In this document: positions 36,497-45,180 of the stretch, in pieces
Layout: the number at the start of each line of letters is the position of its first letter
Position numbering within the stretch: the stretch's first letter is position 1
NCBI RefSeq assembly: GCF_902859645.1
Contig: NZ_CADIJR010000052.1
Coordinates: 1 to 45,535, forward strand
Origin: Achromobacter insuavis
GTDB taxonomy: Bacteria; Pseudomonadota; Gammaproteobacteria; Burkholderiales; Burkholderiaceae_B
Direction of reading: 5' to 3'
DNA length: 45,535 nt
Position numbers and translations under genes: made by a program
Notes under the pieces: generated by a model
Seen by the model: the letters and a program-made list of their open reading frames with translations, nothing else
Told to the model about the DNA's origin: nothing
The model's database searches: none

Positions 36497-37297
36497 ATGG
36501 TCGCCCGTCTTGAAGCCCGTGCGACGCGCCATTATTTCGATAGCGCGTTCCAGTCTCAGGCGGTGAAGGTACTCCCCAACGAGTACTACGTCACCGACGA
36601 AGACATCATGATCTCGACCGTGCTCGGGTCGTGCGTGGCTGCCTGCATCCACGATCCCGTCAACGGCGTGGGCGGCATGAATCACTTCATGCTGCCCGAG
36701 GGCGACATGCAGTCGCCCGCCTCGGCCACCATGCGCTATGGCGCCTTCGCCATGGAAGTCCTGATCAACGAGCTGCTCAAGGCCGGCGCGTCGCGCGAGC
36801 GCCTCGAGGCCAAGGTGTTCGGCGGCGGCGCGGTGCTCTCCGCCATGCAGCAGATGAACATCGGCGAGCGCAACGGCCAGTTCGTGCTCAACTACCTGCG
36901 CACGGAAGGCATTCCGGTCAAGGCGCAGGACCTGGGCGACGTGCACGCGCGCCGCATCAACTACTTCCCGCGCGATGGCCGCGTGATGGTCCGCAAGATG
37001 GCGCCGCACCACCAGCGCGCCGAAGAGATCATCGCCAAGCGCGAACAGGCCGCCGCCGAAAGCGTGCAGGCCAAGACCCACAGCCCGCCGCGGGTCGAAC
37101 GCTTCGCGCGGCCCGGCGTGGAACGCTTTGACCGCCCCGCCGCCCGCCCCGGGGTGGAACGTTTCGATCGCCCCGGCGTCGAGCGTTTCGACCGGCCGGG
37201 GGTCGAGCGCTTCGACCGTCCCGCCACGCGTCCCGGCGTGGAACGCTTCGACACCGGCGTCACCCGCCGCCGCAAGCCGGAAACCGCGGGCGGCTGA
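36497..37297 (+). CDS. cheD: Chemoreceptor glutamine deamidase CheD with repetitive C-terminal tail
   Basis: CheD deamidates glutamines of methyl-accepting chemotaxis proteins and can interact with CheC. The 266-residue product has the CheD domain in residues 20-190: [20 protein letters not shown] leads to the catalytic Cys46 in [12 protein letters not shown] and His63 in [37 protein letters not shown] and [19 protein letters not shown] follow. The proteobacterial CheD domain usually ends near residue 180-200. Here a basic tail follows with six copies of VERF(A/D) and ends in RRRKPE. No other chemotaxis gene lies nearby; the gene stands between ftsX and a convergent regulator. Confidence 0.92.
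   Translation: MVARLEARATRHYFDSAFQSQAVKVLPNEYYVTDEDIMISTVLGSCVAACIHDPVNGVGGMNHFMLPEGDMQSPASATMRYGAFAMEVLINELLKAGASRERLEAKVFGGGAVLSAMQQMNIGERNGQFVLNYLRTEGIPVKAQDLGDVHARRINYFPRDGRVMVRKMAPHHQRAEEIIAKREQAAAESVQAKTHSPPRVERFARPGVERFDRPAARPGVERFDRPGVERFDRPGVERFDRPATRPGVERFDTGVTRRRKPETAGG
37091..37252 (+). repeat. Tandem coding repeats in the cheD tail (RPGVERFD units)
   Basis: Residues 199-252 hold six VERF copies. Five of them are part of an 8-residue RPGVERFD unit, two of these preceded by a 4-residue RPAA or RPAT spacer. Codon choice varies between copies (gtc/gtg, gaa/gag, cgt/cgc), so the array is not a very recent slippage product. Confidence 0.9.
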
Positions 37298-37310
37298 ATC
37301 CGCCGCCGCG

Positions 37311-38267
37311 TCAGCAGCCGAAACTGGCGCGGTACTGGCTGGGCGACACGCCCAGCCGCCGCTGGAACACCTCGCGCAGGTGCCGCGCATCGCGAAAGCC
37401 GCAATCAAACGCCACGGTCTTGAGCGGCGCCGACGCGCGCTCCAGCCGCGCGCGGGCCGCGTCCACCCGCGCGCTCTCGACGAAATCCGCCGGCGTGACG
37501 CCGGCATCCCGCAGGAACACCCGCGAGAAATTGCGGCGGCTCATGTTGGCCACCGCCGCCAGCGCGTCCACGCCCAGGTCGTCGGCCAGGTGCCCCAGCA
37601 CGTACTGCTGCACCTGCGCCACCGCCGAGGTCTCCTCGACGAAGGGCGTCAGGAACGGGCTGAACTGCGACTGCCCGCCGGCGCGCTGCATGAACACCAC
37701 CAGCCGCTTGGCCACGTTCAGCGCCACCTCCGGCCCGTGGTCCTGCGCCACCAGGTACAGGGCCAGGTCGATGCCGGCCGTCACCCCCGCCGACGTGTGC
37801 AAGCGGCCATCCTGCGCGTACAGGCGGTCGGTCTCGACCCGCAGGTCCGGATAGCGCGCCGCCAGCGCCGGCGCATCGTTCCAGTGGGTGGTGACCATGG
37901 CGCCCGCGGGCAGGCCGGCGCGCGCCAGCAGGAAGACGCCGTTGCAGATCGACCCATAGCGCTCGGCCCGCGCGCAGGCCGCGCGCAGCCAGGCCAGCGC
38001 CTCGTCCGATTCCCGCGCCGCCGGCAGGCCCGGGCCGCCGGCGGCCAGCAGCAGGTCGGGCGCGTCCGCGACGTCGGCGTAATGGCGCTGCGGCGTCAGC
38101 AGCATGCCGTTGGAACAGGGCACCGCGCCGCGCGTCAGGCCGATCAGCTCCATCCGGTACTGCCGGGCCGGCAGCAGGAAGCGGTTGGCCTCGGCGAACA
38201 CGTCCAGCGGTCCGCTGACGTCCAGCGACTGCACGCCGGGAAAGACGAGGATGGCGACGGATTTCAT
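37311..38267 (-). CDS. GlxA-family AraC-type regulator with DJ-1/PfpI domain
   Basis: The 318-residue product has an N-terminal amidase-like DJ-1/PfpI domain: MKSVAILVFPGVQSLDVSGP, DLLLAAGGPGLPAARES, and a cysteine in the nucleophile-elbow position, GSICNGVFLLARAG. HTSAGVTAGIDLALYLVA closes the domain. The C-terminal AraC domain (about residues 215-315) has VDALAAVANMSRRNFSRVFL and VAFDCGFRDARHLREVFQRR. Known relatives (GlxA, ArgR, CdhR) control amino-acid or quaternary-amine use. I placed the start at 38267, where homology begins. It is divergent from the M24 hydrolase gene across 287 bases and may control it. Confidence 0.9.
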   Translation of the reverse strand: MKSVAILVFPGVQSLDVSGPLDVFAEANRFLLPARQYRMELIGLTRGAVPCSNGMLLTPQRHYADVADAPDLLLAAGGPGLPAARESDEALAWLRAACARAERYGSICNGVFLLARAGLPAGAMVTTHWNDAPALAARYPDLRVETDRLYAQDGRLHTSAGVTAGIDLALYLVAQDHGPEVALNVAKRLVVFMQRAGGQSQFSPFLTPFVEETSAVAQVQQYVLGHLADDLGVDALAAVANMSRRNFSRVFLRDAGVTPADFVESARVDAARARLERASAPLKTVAFDCGFRDARHLREVFQRRLGVSPSQYRASFGC

Positions 38268-38554
38268 GGGATCGGGAAGGCGAAAGGGGGAACGCCGCGC
38301 GGTACGCCACGGACAACGCGGCAACGGCGCCGCGACACGCTACCTTAGCCCAAGCCCTTGGGCGCGCGGCCCGCCGCCGCCGGGCCTGGCCGTAAACCGT
38401 GCCATGGCGGCCGCCATCCGCCGCCGCCCCGGGCCCTGGCCGCCGGACGCGCCATCCTGGCCTCAATCCGCCCCACGCGGCGCTGGTCCGCCACGGCGCG
38501 CGCGCCGACACTGCCTGCATCGCCCTCCGGGCTCGCCACGCAAGGAAACGCATC

Positions 38555-39244
38555 ATGCAAACACCCTCCTCCGACCCCAGCGAACGCGTCGGTCCCGCCT
38601 TCTCCGTGGACGGCATGCTGCTGGCCCGCAACAAGACGCGCCAGGCCATCGAGGACATCGCCGCCCGCATCCGCCCCGGCATGATCGAGGAAGACGCCGT
38701 CGCCCTGGCCAAGCAGACGTTGATCGACGCCGGCCTGGCGCTCAGCTGGCACCCCACCCGCGTGCGCTTCGGCGCCAACACCATGAAGGCGATGCGCCAG
38801 GCGTCCACGCCCGGCGTGGCGCTGGGCGAACACGACATCTTCTTTCTCGATATCGCGCCGCGGCTGGACGCCTGGGAAGGCGACGGCGGCAAGAGCTACG
38901 TGGTGGGCGACGACGCCGGGCAGGCGCGCTGCGCGCGCGACGCCGAGGCGCTGTTCCATGATGTGCGCGGCGTCTGGCTGCGCGAGCGGTTGAGCGGGCA
39001 GGCGCTGTACGCCTACGCCGACCGCCAGGCGCGCGCCATGGGCTGGGAACTGAATTTCGACCTGCCCGGCCACCGCGTGTCCGACTTCCCGCACGCGGCG
39101 ATCCACACCGGCTCGCTGGCCGACCTGGCGATCAGCCCCTCGGAGATGCGCTGGATCCTGGAGATCCACCTGCGCGACCCGCAGGGCCGCTACGGCGCGT
39201 TCTTCGAGGACATGCTGCTGGACGACGCGCACTATCCGGCCTAG
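38555..39244 (+). CDS. Short M24-family metallohydrolase (aminopeptidase/creatinase fold)
   Basis: The 229-residue product carries only the pita-bread catalytic domain; the N-terminal domain of prolidases and creatinases is missing. All five metal ligands appear present: D99 and D110 (LDIAPRLDAWEGD, a D-x10-D pair), H173 (LPGHRVSDFPH), E203 (ILEIHLRD) and E218 (AFFEDMLL). The spacing between H173 and E203 is short. AAGGA lies eight bases before the ATG. The substrate could be a dipeptide or an N-substituted amino acid. The divergent GlxA-type regulator, whose relatives control such pathways, fits this. Confidence 0.85.
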   Translation: MQTPSSDPSERVGPAFSVDGMLLARNKTRQAIEDIAARIRPGMIEEDAVALAKQTLIDAGLALSWHPTRVRFGANTMKAMRQASTPGVALGEHDIFFLDIAPRLDAWEGDGGKSYVVGDDAGQARCARDAEALFHDVRGVWLRERLSGQALYAYADRQARAMGWELNFDLPGHRVSDFPHAAIHTGSLADLAISPSEMRWILEIHLRDPQGRYGAFFEDMLLDDAHYPA

Positions 39245-39263
39245 CCGCACGCGTCGCCGCCCT

Positions 39264-42200
39264 TCACGCCGCCCGCGCGCCCCCGATCGACACCACGTTG
39301 GCGGTGAAGTCCTTGAGCAGGGCCTCGCGCCGCGCGGCGGCCTTTTCCATGGCCGCCTCCTTCACGTGGCCGTAGCCGCGGATCTCCTCCGGCACGCTGG
39401 CCAGCGCCACCGCGCGGTCGAGGTTGCCGCGGTTGAGCTTGGACAGGATCGCCGTCAGCGTCTCGCGGTATTCACGCGCCAGCTCGCGCTCGGCGCGACG
39501 CTCGCGGGTATAGCCGAACGGGTCGAAGCGCGTGCCGCGCAGGCGCTTCATGCGCGCCAGCAGGCGGAACACCCGCAACATGCCCGGGCCATAGGCCTTC
39601 TTGACCAGATGGCCGTCAGGGCCGCGGCGCGCGAACAGCGGCGGGGCCAGGTGGAAGCGCAGCTTCCAGTCGCCCTCGAACTGCTCGCCGATGCGCTTGA
39701 GGAACGCGCCATCGGTGTACAGCCGCGCCACTTCGTATTCGTCCTTGTAGGCCAGCAGCTTGAAGTAGTAGCGCGCCACCGCCAGCGCCAGGCGCTGGGT
39801 ACCGGTGGCCTCGTGCTCGGCATGCGCCACCTTGTCCACCAGCTCGGCGTACTGCTGCGCATAAGCGGCGTCCTGGTACTGCGTCAGGAACGCGCGGCGC
39901 GTTTCGACCAGGCGTTCCAGCTCGCCGGCCGGCTTCTTCAGTTCCACCACCGGACTGGCCGCGCGCGGACGGCGGATCTCGATGATGTCGTCCGGATGCG
40001 CCGGCGCGCCGCCGTTGGCCAGCAGGCGCGTGACGCCGGCCAGGTCGTGGGCCGCGCGGCGGCCCCAGGCGAAGGCGGCCAGGTTGTTGGGCACCTGCTG
40101 GCCGTTCAGCTCGATGGCGCGCAGCAAGGACTCGCGCGACAGCGGCAGCCAGCCCTTCTGGTAGGCATAGCCCATCATCAGCGGGTTGGAGTAGATGGCG
40201 TCGCCCAGCAGGCCCACGGCCAGCGCCGACGCGTCCACCGTGTGCAGGTTGTCCTTGCCGCAGGCGGCCTGCAGGTCCGCCGTCAGGTTGGCGCCCGGCA
40301 GCGTCCAGTCGGGATTGGTCACGAACGCCGCGGTGGGCGCGGTGTCGCTGTTGAGCAGCGCGCGCGAGCGGCCCGGGCGCAGCCGCGCCATGGCGTCGGC
40401 GCTGGTCGCCACCACCAGGTCGCCGGCCAGCATCAGGTCGGCCTCGCCCATCGCCACGCGCGTATTCATCAAATGGTCCGGCGTCTGCGCCAGCACCACG
40501 TGCGAATACACCGCGCCGCCCTTCTGCGCCAGGCCGGCCATGTCCAGCACCGAACAGCCCTTGCCTTCCAGGTGCGCGGCCATGCCCAGCAGCTGGCCGA
40601 TGGTGACCACGCCGGTGCCGCCGACGCCGGCGATGAACACGCCATAGGCTTGCGCCAGGCCCGGCAATGCCGGTTGCGGCACCTCGTCGTCGACCGCGCC
40701 TTCCGGCGCCAGCGCGCGCGGCTTGCGCAGCTTGCCGCCTTCCACCGTGACGAAGCTGGGGCAGAAGCCCTTCAGACAGGAGAAGTCTTTGTTGCAGCTG
40801 GACTGGTTGATGGCGCGCTTGCGGCCGAACTCGGTCTCCAGCGGCTCCACCGACAGGCAGTGCGATTTCTGCGAACAGTCGCCACAGCCTTCGCACACGC
40901 GCTCGTTGATGACCACGCGCCGCGCCGGATCGGGATAGGCGCCGCGCTTGCGGCGGCGGCGCTTCTCGGTGGCACAGGTCTGGTCATAGATCAGCACCGA
41001 CACGCCGGGGTGTTCGCGCAATTCGCGCATCACCGCGTCCAGCTCGTCGCGGTGTTTCACCGGCACGCCCGGCGCCATGCCGGCCATGCCCTGGTACTTT
41101 TCCGGCTCGTCGGTCACCACCACGATCTTGTCGATGCCCTCGGCCGCCACCTGGCGGCTGATCATCGGCACGCTGATGGGGCCATCCACCGGCTGCCCGC
41201 CGGTCATGGCCACCGCGTCGTTGAACAGGATCTTGTAGGTGATCGGCGCCTTGGCCGCCACCGCCGCGCGGATCGCCAGCAGGCCCGAATGGAAGTAGGT
41301 GCCGTCGCCGAGGTTGGCGAACACGTGCTTCTCTTCGGTGAACGGCGCCTGCCCCAGCCACGGCACGCCCTCGCCGCCCATCTGCGTGTAGACCTGGGTA
41401 TTGCGGCCCATCCAGGTCACCATGTAGTGGCAGCCGATGCCGGCCATGCCGCGCGAGCCGTCCGGCACCCGCGTCGAGGTATTGTGCGGACAGCCCGAAC
41501 AGAACCACGGCTTGCGGTCCTCCACCACGCGCGGCCGCGCCAGCGCCTGTTCGCGGCCGGCAATGAAGGCCAGCCGCGCCTCGATGCCGGCGCGCACGTC
41601 GGCCGGCAGCTCGAAGCGCAGCAGGCGCGCGGCGATGGCCTTGGCCACCATCGCCGGCGAAAACTCGTAGTGCGCCGGCAGCAGCCAGTTGCCCTGCGGC
41701 ACCGACCACTCGCCGCCGTCCTTGTCGTCGAACTTGCCGACCACGCGCGGGATCTTCTTGCCGCTGCCGATCCAGCTGAACAGTTCTTCCTTCAACTGGT
41801 ATTCCAGCACCTGGCGCTTTTCCTCGACCACCAGGATCTCGTCCAGGCCGTCGGCGAATTGCGCCATGCCGGTGGATTCCAGCGGCCACACCATGCCGAC
41901 CTTGAACAGCCGCAGGCCGATGCGCTGGCACACCGCCTCGCTCAGCCCCAGGTCGGACAGCGCCTGGCGCGTGTCCAGGTAGGCCTTGCCCGAGGTCATG
42001 ATGCCGAAGCGCGCGTCGCGCGCCGGCACCTGCCACAGCTCGCGGTTCAGATTGTTGGCGCGGGCGTAGGCCAGCGCCGCGTACAGCTTGTAGTCCAGTA
42101 GCCGCGCTTCCTGCTGCAGGGGCGTGTCCGGGATGCGGATGTTCAGGCCGTCCGGCGGCAGCTGGAAATCCCCGGGCAGCACGATCCGCACGCGGTACGG

Positions 42201-42875
42201 ATCCACGTCCACCGAGGCCGACACCTCGACGATGTCGGTGATGCATTTCATGCCGACCCAGACCCCGGCGTAGCGGCTCATGGCCCAGCCGTGCAGGCCG
42301 TAGTCCAGCACCTCCTGCACGCTCGACGGGAACAGCGCCGGGATCATGCAGGCCTTGAGGATGTGATCGCTCTGGTGCGGCAGCGTCGACGACTTGGCCG
42401 GGTGATCGTCGCCGGCCACCACCAGCACGCCGCCGTGCGGCGAGGTGCCGGCGGCGTTGGCGTGCTTGAACACGTCGCCGCAGCGGTCCACGCCCGGCCC
42501 CTTGCCGTACCACATGCCGAACACGCCGTCGTATTTGGCGCCCGGGAACAGGTTGACCTGCTGCGTGCCCCACACCGCGGTGGCCGCCAGGTCCTCGTTG
42601 ATGCCCGGCTGGAACTCGACGTGGTGCGCCTTCAGGTACTTGGCCGCCTTCCACATGTTCTGGTCGACCCCGCCCAGCGGCGAGCCCCGGTAGCCCGACA
42701 CGAACCCGGCCGTGTTCAGCCCCGCGCGCAGGTCGCGCAGCCGCTGCATCATCGGCAGGCGCACCAGGGCGTGGATGCCGCTCATCCAGGCGCGGCCACT
42801 TTCGAGGGTGTATTTGTCGTCCAGCTGGACGGATTCGAGCGCCGCGCGCAGCGCGGGCGTGAGGGGGGCATTCAT
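39264..42875 (-). CDS. Indolepyruvate ferredoxin oxidoreductase, fused alpha and beta subunits
   Basis: This enzyme oxidatively decarboxylates aryl pyruvates (indolepyruvate, phenylpyruvate) to aryl-acetyl-CoA with thiamine diphosphate and Fe-S clusters. The 1203-residue product begins with the pyruvate-oxidoreductase domain (SGYRGSPLGGVDQNMWKA, GINEDLAATAVWGTQQ). FCSGCPHNTSTRVPDGSRG lies near residue 460 before the TPP domain (FANLGDGTYFHSGL). The cluster region VCEGCGDCSQKSHC lies near residue 660. After FIAGVGGTGVVTIGQLLG comes the gamma/IorB-like domain with DMAGLAQKGGAVYSHV, and a C-terminal domain of unknown role (YEVARLYTDGAFLKRI). The start is ATG at 42875 with GGAG six bases upstream. 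It is monocistronic and divergent from mutY. Confidence 0.94.
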   Translation of the reverse strand: MNAPLTPALRAALESVQLDDKYTLESGRAWMSGIHALVRLPMMQRLRDLRAGLNTAGFVSGYRGSPLGGVDQNMWKAAKYLKAHHVEFQPGINEDLAATAVWGTQQVNLFPGAKYDGVFGMWYGKGPGVDRCGDVFKHANAAGTSPHGGVLVVAGDDHPAKSSTLPHQSDHILKACMIPALFPSSVQEVLDYGLHGWAMSRYAGVWVGMKCITDIVEVSASVDVDPYRVRIVLPGDFQLPPDGLNIRIPDTPLQQEARLLDYKLYAALAYARANNLNRELWQVPARDARFGIMTSGKAYLDTRQALSDLGLSEAVCQRIGLRLFKVGMVWPLESTGMAQFADGLDEILVVEEKRQVLEYQLKEELFSWIGSGKKIPRVVGKFDDKDGGEWSVPQGNWLLPAHYEFSPAMVAKAIAARLLRFELPADVRAGIEARLAFIAGREQALARPRVVEDRKPWFCSGCPHNTSTRVPDGSRGMAGIGCHYMVTWMGRNTQVYTQMGGEGVPWLGQAPFTEEKHVFANLGDGTYFHSGLLAIRAAVAAKAPITYKILFNDAVAMTGGQPVDGPISVPMISRQVAAEGIDKIVVVTDEPEKYQGMAGMAPGVPVKHRDELDAVMRELREHPGVSVLIYDQTCATEKRRRRKRGAYPDPARRVVINERVCEGCGDCSQKSHCLSVEPLETEFGRKRAINQSSCNKDFSCLKGFCPSFVTVEGGKLRKPRALAPEGAVDDEVPQPALPGLAQAYGVFIAGVGGTGVVTIGQLLGMAAHLEGKGCSVLDMAGLAQKGGAVYSHVVLAQTPDHLMNTRVAMGEADLMLAGDLVVATSADAMARLRPGRSRALLNSDTAPTAAFVTNPDWTLPGANLTADLQAACGKDNLHTVDASALAVGLLGDAIYSNPLMMGYAYQKGWLPLSRESLLRAIELNGQQVPNNLAAFAWGRRAAHDLAGVTRLLANGGAPAHPDDIIEIRRPRAASPVVELKKPAGELERLVETRRAFLTQYQDAAYAQQYAELVDKVAHAEHEATGTQRLALAVARYYFKLLAYKDEYEVARLYTDGAFLKRIGEQFEGDWKLRFHLAPPLFARRGPDGHLVKKAYGPGMLRVFRLLARMKRLRGTRFDPFGYTRERRAERELAREYRETLTAILSKLNRGNLDRAVALASVPEEIRGYGHVKEAAMEKAAARREALLKDFTANVVSIGGARAA

Positions 42876-43045
42876 GTCTACTCCGAGGGTCGTGGAACGC
42901 CCGCGGCAGCCAACGCACCACGCCCTCTTGAAGCGCATGCGGGCAAGCGGCGGGAGGTGAATTCCGGGCGCTCGATGCGCCTCTGTCCTACGGTTGTAAC
43001 CGCTCGCCCCACCCCCGGCAATAGGGCGATGCGATAATTGCGGGC

Positions 43046-44122
43046 ATGGACTTCGCCCCTCGCATCGTCGCCTGGCAACGCCAGCACGGCCGCCACGATC
43101 TACCCTGGCAAAACACCCGGGATCCCTACCGCATCTGGCTCTCGGAGATCATGCTGCAGCAGACGCAGGTGGCCACCGTGATCCCCTACTACGAACGCTT
43201 CCTGCAGCGCTTCCCCGACGTCGCGGCGCTGGCCGCCGCCGCCCAGGAAGACGTGATGCCCTACTGGGCCGGCCTGGGCTACTACGCCCGCGCCCGCAAC
43301 CTGCACCGCTGCGCCCAGGAAATCGCGCGCGACTGGAACGGCCGCTTCCCGCCCACCGCCGAAGCCATCGCCACCCTGCCCGGCATCGGCCGCTCGACCG
43401 CCGCCGCCATCGCCGCCTTCGCCTACGGCGAGCGCTCGCCCATTCTCGACGGCAACGTCAAGCGCGTCTTCACCCGCCAATTCGGCATCGCCGGCGACCC
43501 CGCCAAGCGCGAGATCGAACAACGCCTGTGGGCCCTGGCCGACGCCAACGTCGACGCCGCCCCCGGCCTGGACATGGCCGCCTACACCCAGGGCCTGATG
43601 GACCTGGGCGCCACCCTCTGCACGCGCGGCAAGCCGGCCTGTGAGCGCTGCCCGGTCGCCGATACCTGTGTCGCCAAGCGCGACGGCCGCCAGGCTGAGC
43701 TGCCCACGCCCAAGGCGCGCAAGGCGATTCCGGAACGCGAGACCGCCATGCTGGTGCTGCAGCACCAGGGCGCCTTCCTGCTGCAGCAGCGCCCCGAACC
43801 CGGTATCTGGGGCGGCCTCTGGAGCCTGCCCGAATTCGACGCCGCCGGCGACCCCCTGGCCGCCTCCCGCGCCCTAGGCCTGGACCCCGAACAGCGCTTC
43901 GAACTCGCCGCCTTCGCCCACACCTTCACCCACTACCGCCTGCACATCCGCCCCTGGTACGTGCCCGTGCGCAGCGCCTCGCTGCGCCAGCCCACGCAAC
44001 CCGAGCGCTGGATCACCCAGGCCGAACTCCCCGACACCGCCCTGCCCGCCCCCGTAAAGAAACTCCTGCTGGGCCTGATCGAAGCCGGCCTCCCCGGCGA
44101 CCTGCTGGTCAACAGCAAGTAG
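43046..44122 (+). CDS. mutY: A/G-specific adenine DNA glycosylase
   Basis: MutY removes adenine mispaired with 8-oxoguanine. The 358-residue product has the helix-hairpin-helix glycosylase domain with E34 (WLSEIMLQQTQVATVIPYY), LPGIGRSTAAAIAAFAYGE, and the catalytic D135 (ILDGNVKRVF). The [4Fe-4S] cysteines are C192-x6-C199-x2-C202-x5-C208. The C-terminal NUDIX-like domain that reads 8-oxoG follows (LLQQRPEPGIWGGLWSLPEF, FAHTFTHYRLHIRPW). The ATG at 43046 lies only eight bases after GATAAT (43033-43038) and has no Shine-Dalgarno sequence. Confidence 0.95.
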   Translation: MDFAPRIVAWQRQHGRHDLPWQNTRDPYRIWLSEIMLQQTQVATVIPYYERFLQRFPDVAALAAAAQEDVMPYWAGLGYYARARNLHRCAQEIARDWNGRFPPTAEAIATLPGIGRSTAAAIAAFAYGERSPILDGNVKRVFTRQFGIAGDPAKREIEQRLWALADANVDAAPGLDMAAYTQGLMDLGATLCTRGKPACERCPVADTCVAKRDGRQAELPTPKARKAIPERETAMLVLQHQGAFLLQQRPEPGIWGGLWSLPEFDAAGDPLAASRALGLDPEQRFELAAFAHTFTHYRLHIRPWYVPVRSASLRQPTQPERWITQAELPDTALPAPVKKLLLGLIEAGLPGDLLVNSK

Positions 44123-44179
44123 CGCCCTCCGACCGCCCCCCCGCGCGCAGCGTCACCGCCCCGACGCCAGACACCCAAA

Positions 44180-44215
44180 CGCCAAAGAAGGCCGCCCGCG
44201 CGGCCGTCTTTGGCG
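44180..44215. terminator. Long hairpin between convergent mutY and the XRE gene
   Basis: CGCCAAAGA pairs with TCTTTGGCG and GGCCGC with GCGGCC across one A-G mismatch, with a CCGC loop (16 positions, 15 paired). It lies 57 bases after mutY. On the minus strand TTTGG follows the stem, so it may serve both directions. A weaker bulged hairpin follows at 44245-44267. Nothing else is seen in the 190-base gap. Confidence 0.65.
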
Positions 44216-44312
44216 ACCCCGCAAGCCCCTTCCCACCCCAAAGATTGCTGGCAAAAACGCCAAGCAAACCGCCCGCCCCAACATCCGCTGCTAAGTCACT
44301 CGCGCCTAAAGA

Positions 44313-45131
44313 TCACTCCTCCCCCAGCAACATCACCAGCTTCAGATCCAAATGCGTCGCCAGGCGAAAGGTGATCTGCTGATAGGCCAACGTGCCACGG
44401 CGCGGGTGCTGGAACTCGCGCAAACCGCCTTCGCGCTCCACCACCGCGTGCCGCGTCCACCAATGGGCGAATACGGCGCTCTGCCGGTTCAGGGCGTCGA
44501 TCAGCGCCAGCACCGCCGGCTCATCCAGATGCGCCCCCGCATCCGCCCGGAACTCGGCCACCACGCGCCGCGCCCGCTGCTCCCAGTCCACCACCAGCTC
44601 GCGCGCCGCCGGATCCAGGAAGATGTAGCGCAGCAGGTTGGGCTCCGGATCCCGGGCCGGCCAGTCGTCGAACAGATCCCGCAGCGGCTCATTACAGGCC
44701 AGCACGTTCCAGGCCCGGTCCAGCACGTAGGCCGGCGCGGTGATCGCATCCACGCACTCACGCAACGACCCCGGCGCCCCCATCGCATCGTCGCGCGCAT
44801 GCTGCGGGTCGGCGCAATCGGCCAGGTCGAACAGATAGGCCCGCTCGGCCCGCGCCAGCTGCAGCACCCCCGCGATGCGCGACCACACCGACGGCGACAC
44901 CGACACCTCGCGTCCCTGCTCGATCCAGGTGTACCAGGTGACGCTGATGCCGCACAGCTGCGCCACCTCTTCGCGCCGCAGCCCCGGCGTGCGGCGCCGC
45001 ATGCCTTCGGGCAGGCCGGCCATCTGCGGGGTGATGCGCGAGCGGGCGCTGCGCACGAACTCGCCCAGCGCCTGGCGGCGCAGGCGGGAGCCTTCGTGAC
45101 CGGCGGCGCCGGCCTGGGGGGAAGTGTTCAT
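44313..45131 (-). CDS. XRE-family regulator with MmyB-like ligand-binding domain
   Basis: The 272-residue product has an N-terminal helix-turn-helix (RTPGLRREEVAQLCGISVTW, YTWIEQGREVSVSPSVWSRI, about residues 47-95). The MmyB-like domain follows: APAYVLDRAWNVLACNEPLR, LLRYIFLDPAARELVVDWEQ, FRADAGAHLDEPAVLALID and LREFQHPRRGTLAYQQITF. The domain, known from MmyB and similar actinobacterial and proteobacterial regulators, resembles PAS folds and may bind a fatty acid or other small ligand. These regulators usually repress a divergent dehydrogenase or hydrolase gene; here the divergent gene encodes an amidase. The ATG at 45131 has no clear ribosome-binding site. Confidence 0.92.
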   Translation of the reverse strand: MNTSPQAGAAGHEGSRLRRQALGEFVRSARSRITPQMAGLPEGMRRRTPGLRREEVAQLCGISVTWYTWIEQGREVSVSPSVWSRIAGVLQLARAERAYLFDLADCADPQHARDDAMGAPGSLRECVDAITAPAYVLDRAWNVLACNEPLRDLFDDWPARDPEPNLLRYIFLDPAARELVVDWEQRARRVVAEFRADAGAHLDEPAVLALIDALNRQSAVFAHWWTRHAVVEREGGLREFQHPRRGTLAYQQITFRLATHLDLKLVMLLGEE

Positions 45132-45148
45132 ACCAGGATAAGCGGGGG

Positions 45149-45166
45149 ACTTGTACGTGTATAAGT
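45149..45166. promoter_or_regulatory. Near-perfect 18-bp palindrome next to the XRE start
   Basis: ACTTgTACgtGTAtAAGT has matching outer 4-bp and inner 3-bp arms, mispaired only at one internal pair and at the centre. It begins 17 bases upstream of the regulator's ATG in the divergent gap, the expected place for an autoregulatory operator. Confidence 0.55.
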
Positions 45167-45180
45167 GCCGTCTATGTTAG

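Noticed and set aside
37091-37252. CRISPR-like array
   Set aside because: The repeats are in frame, about 24 bases long, mostly adjacent without unique spacers, and code for protein repeats.
39366-42101. A 911-codon plus-strand open frame opposite the indolepyruvate oxidoreductase
   Set aside because: It is the shadow of a gene with clear TPP and Fe-S motifs.
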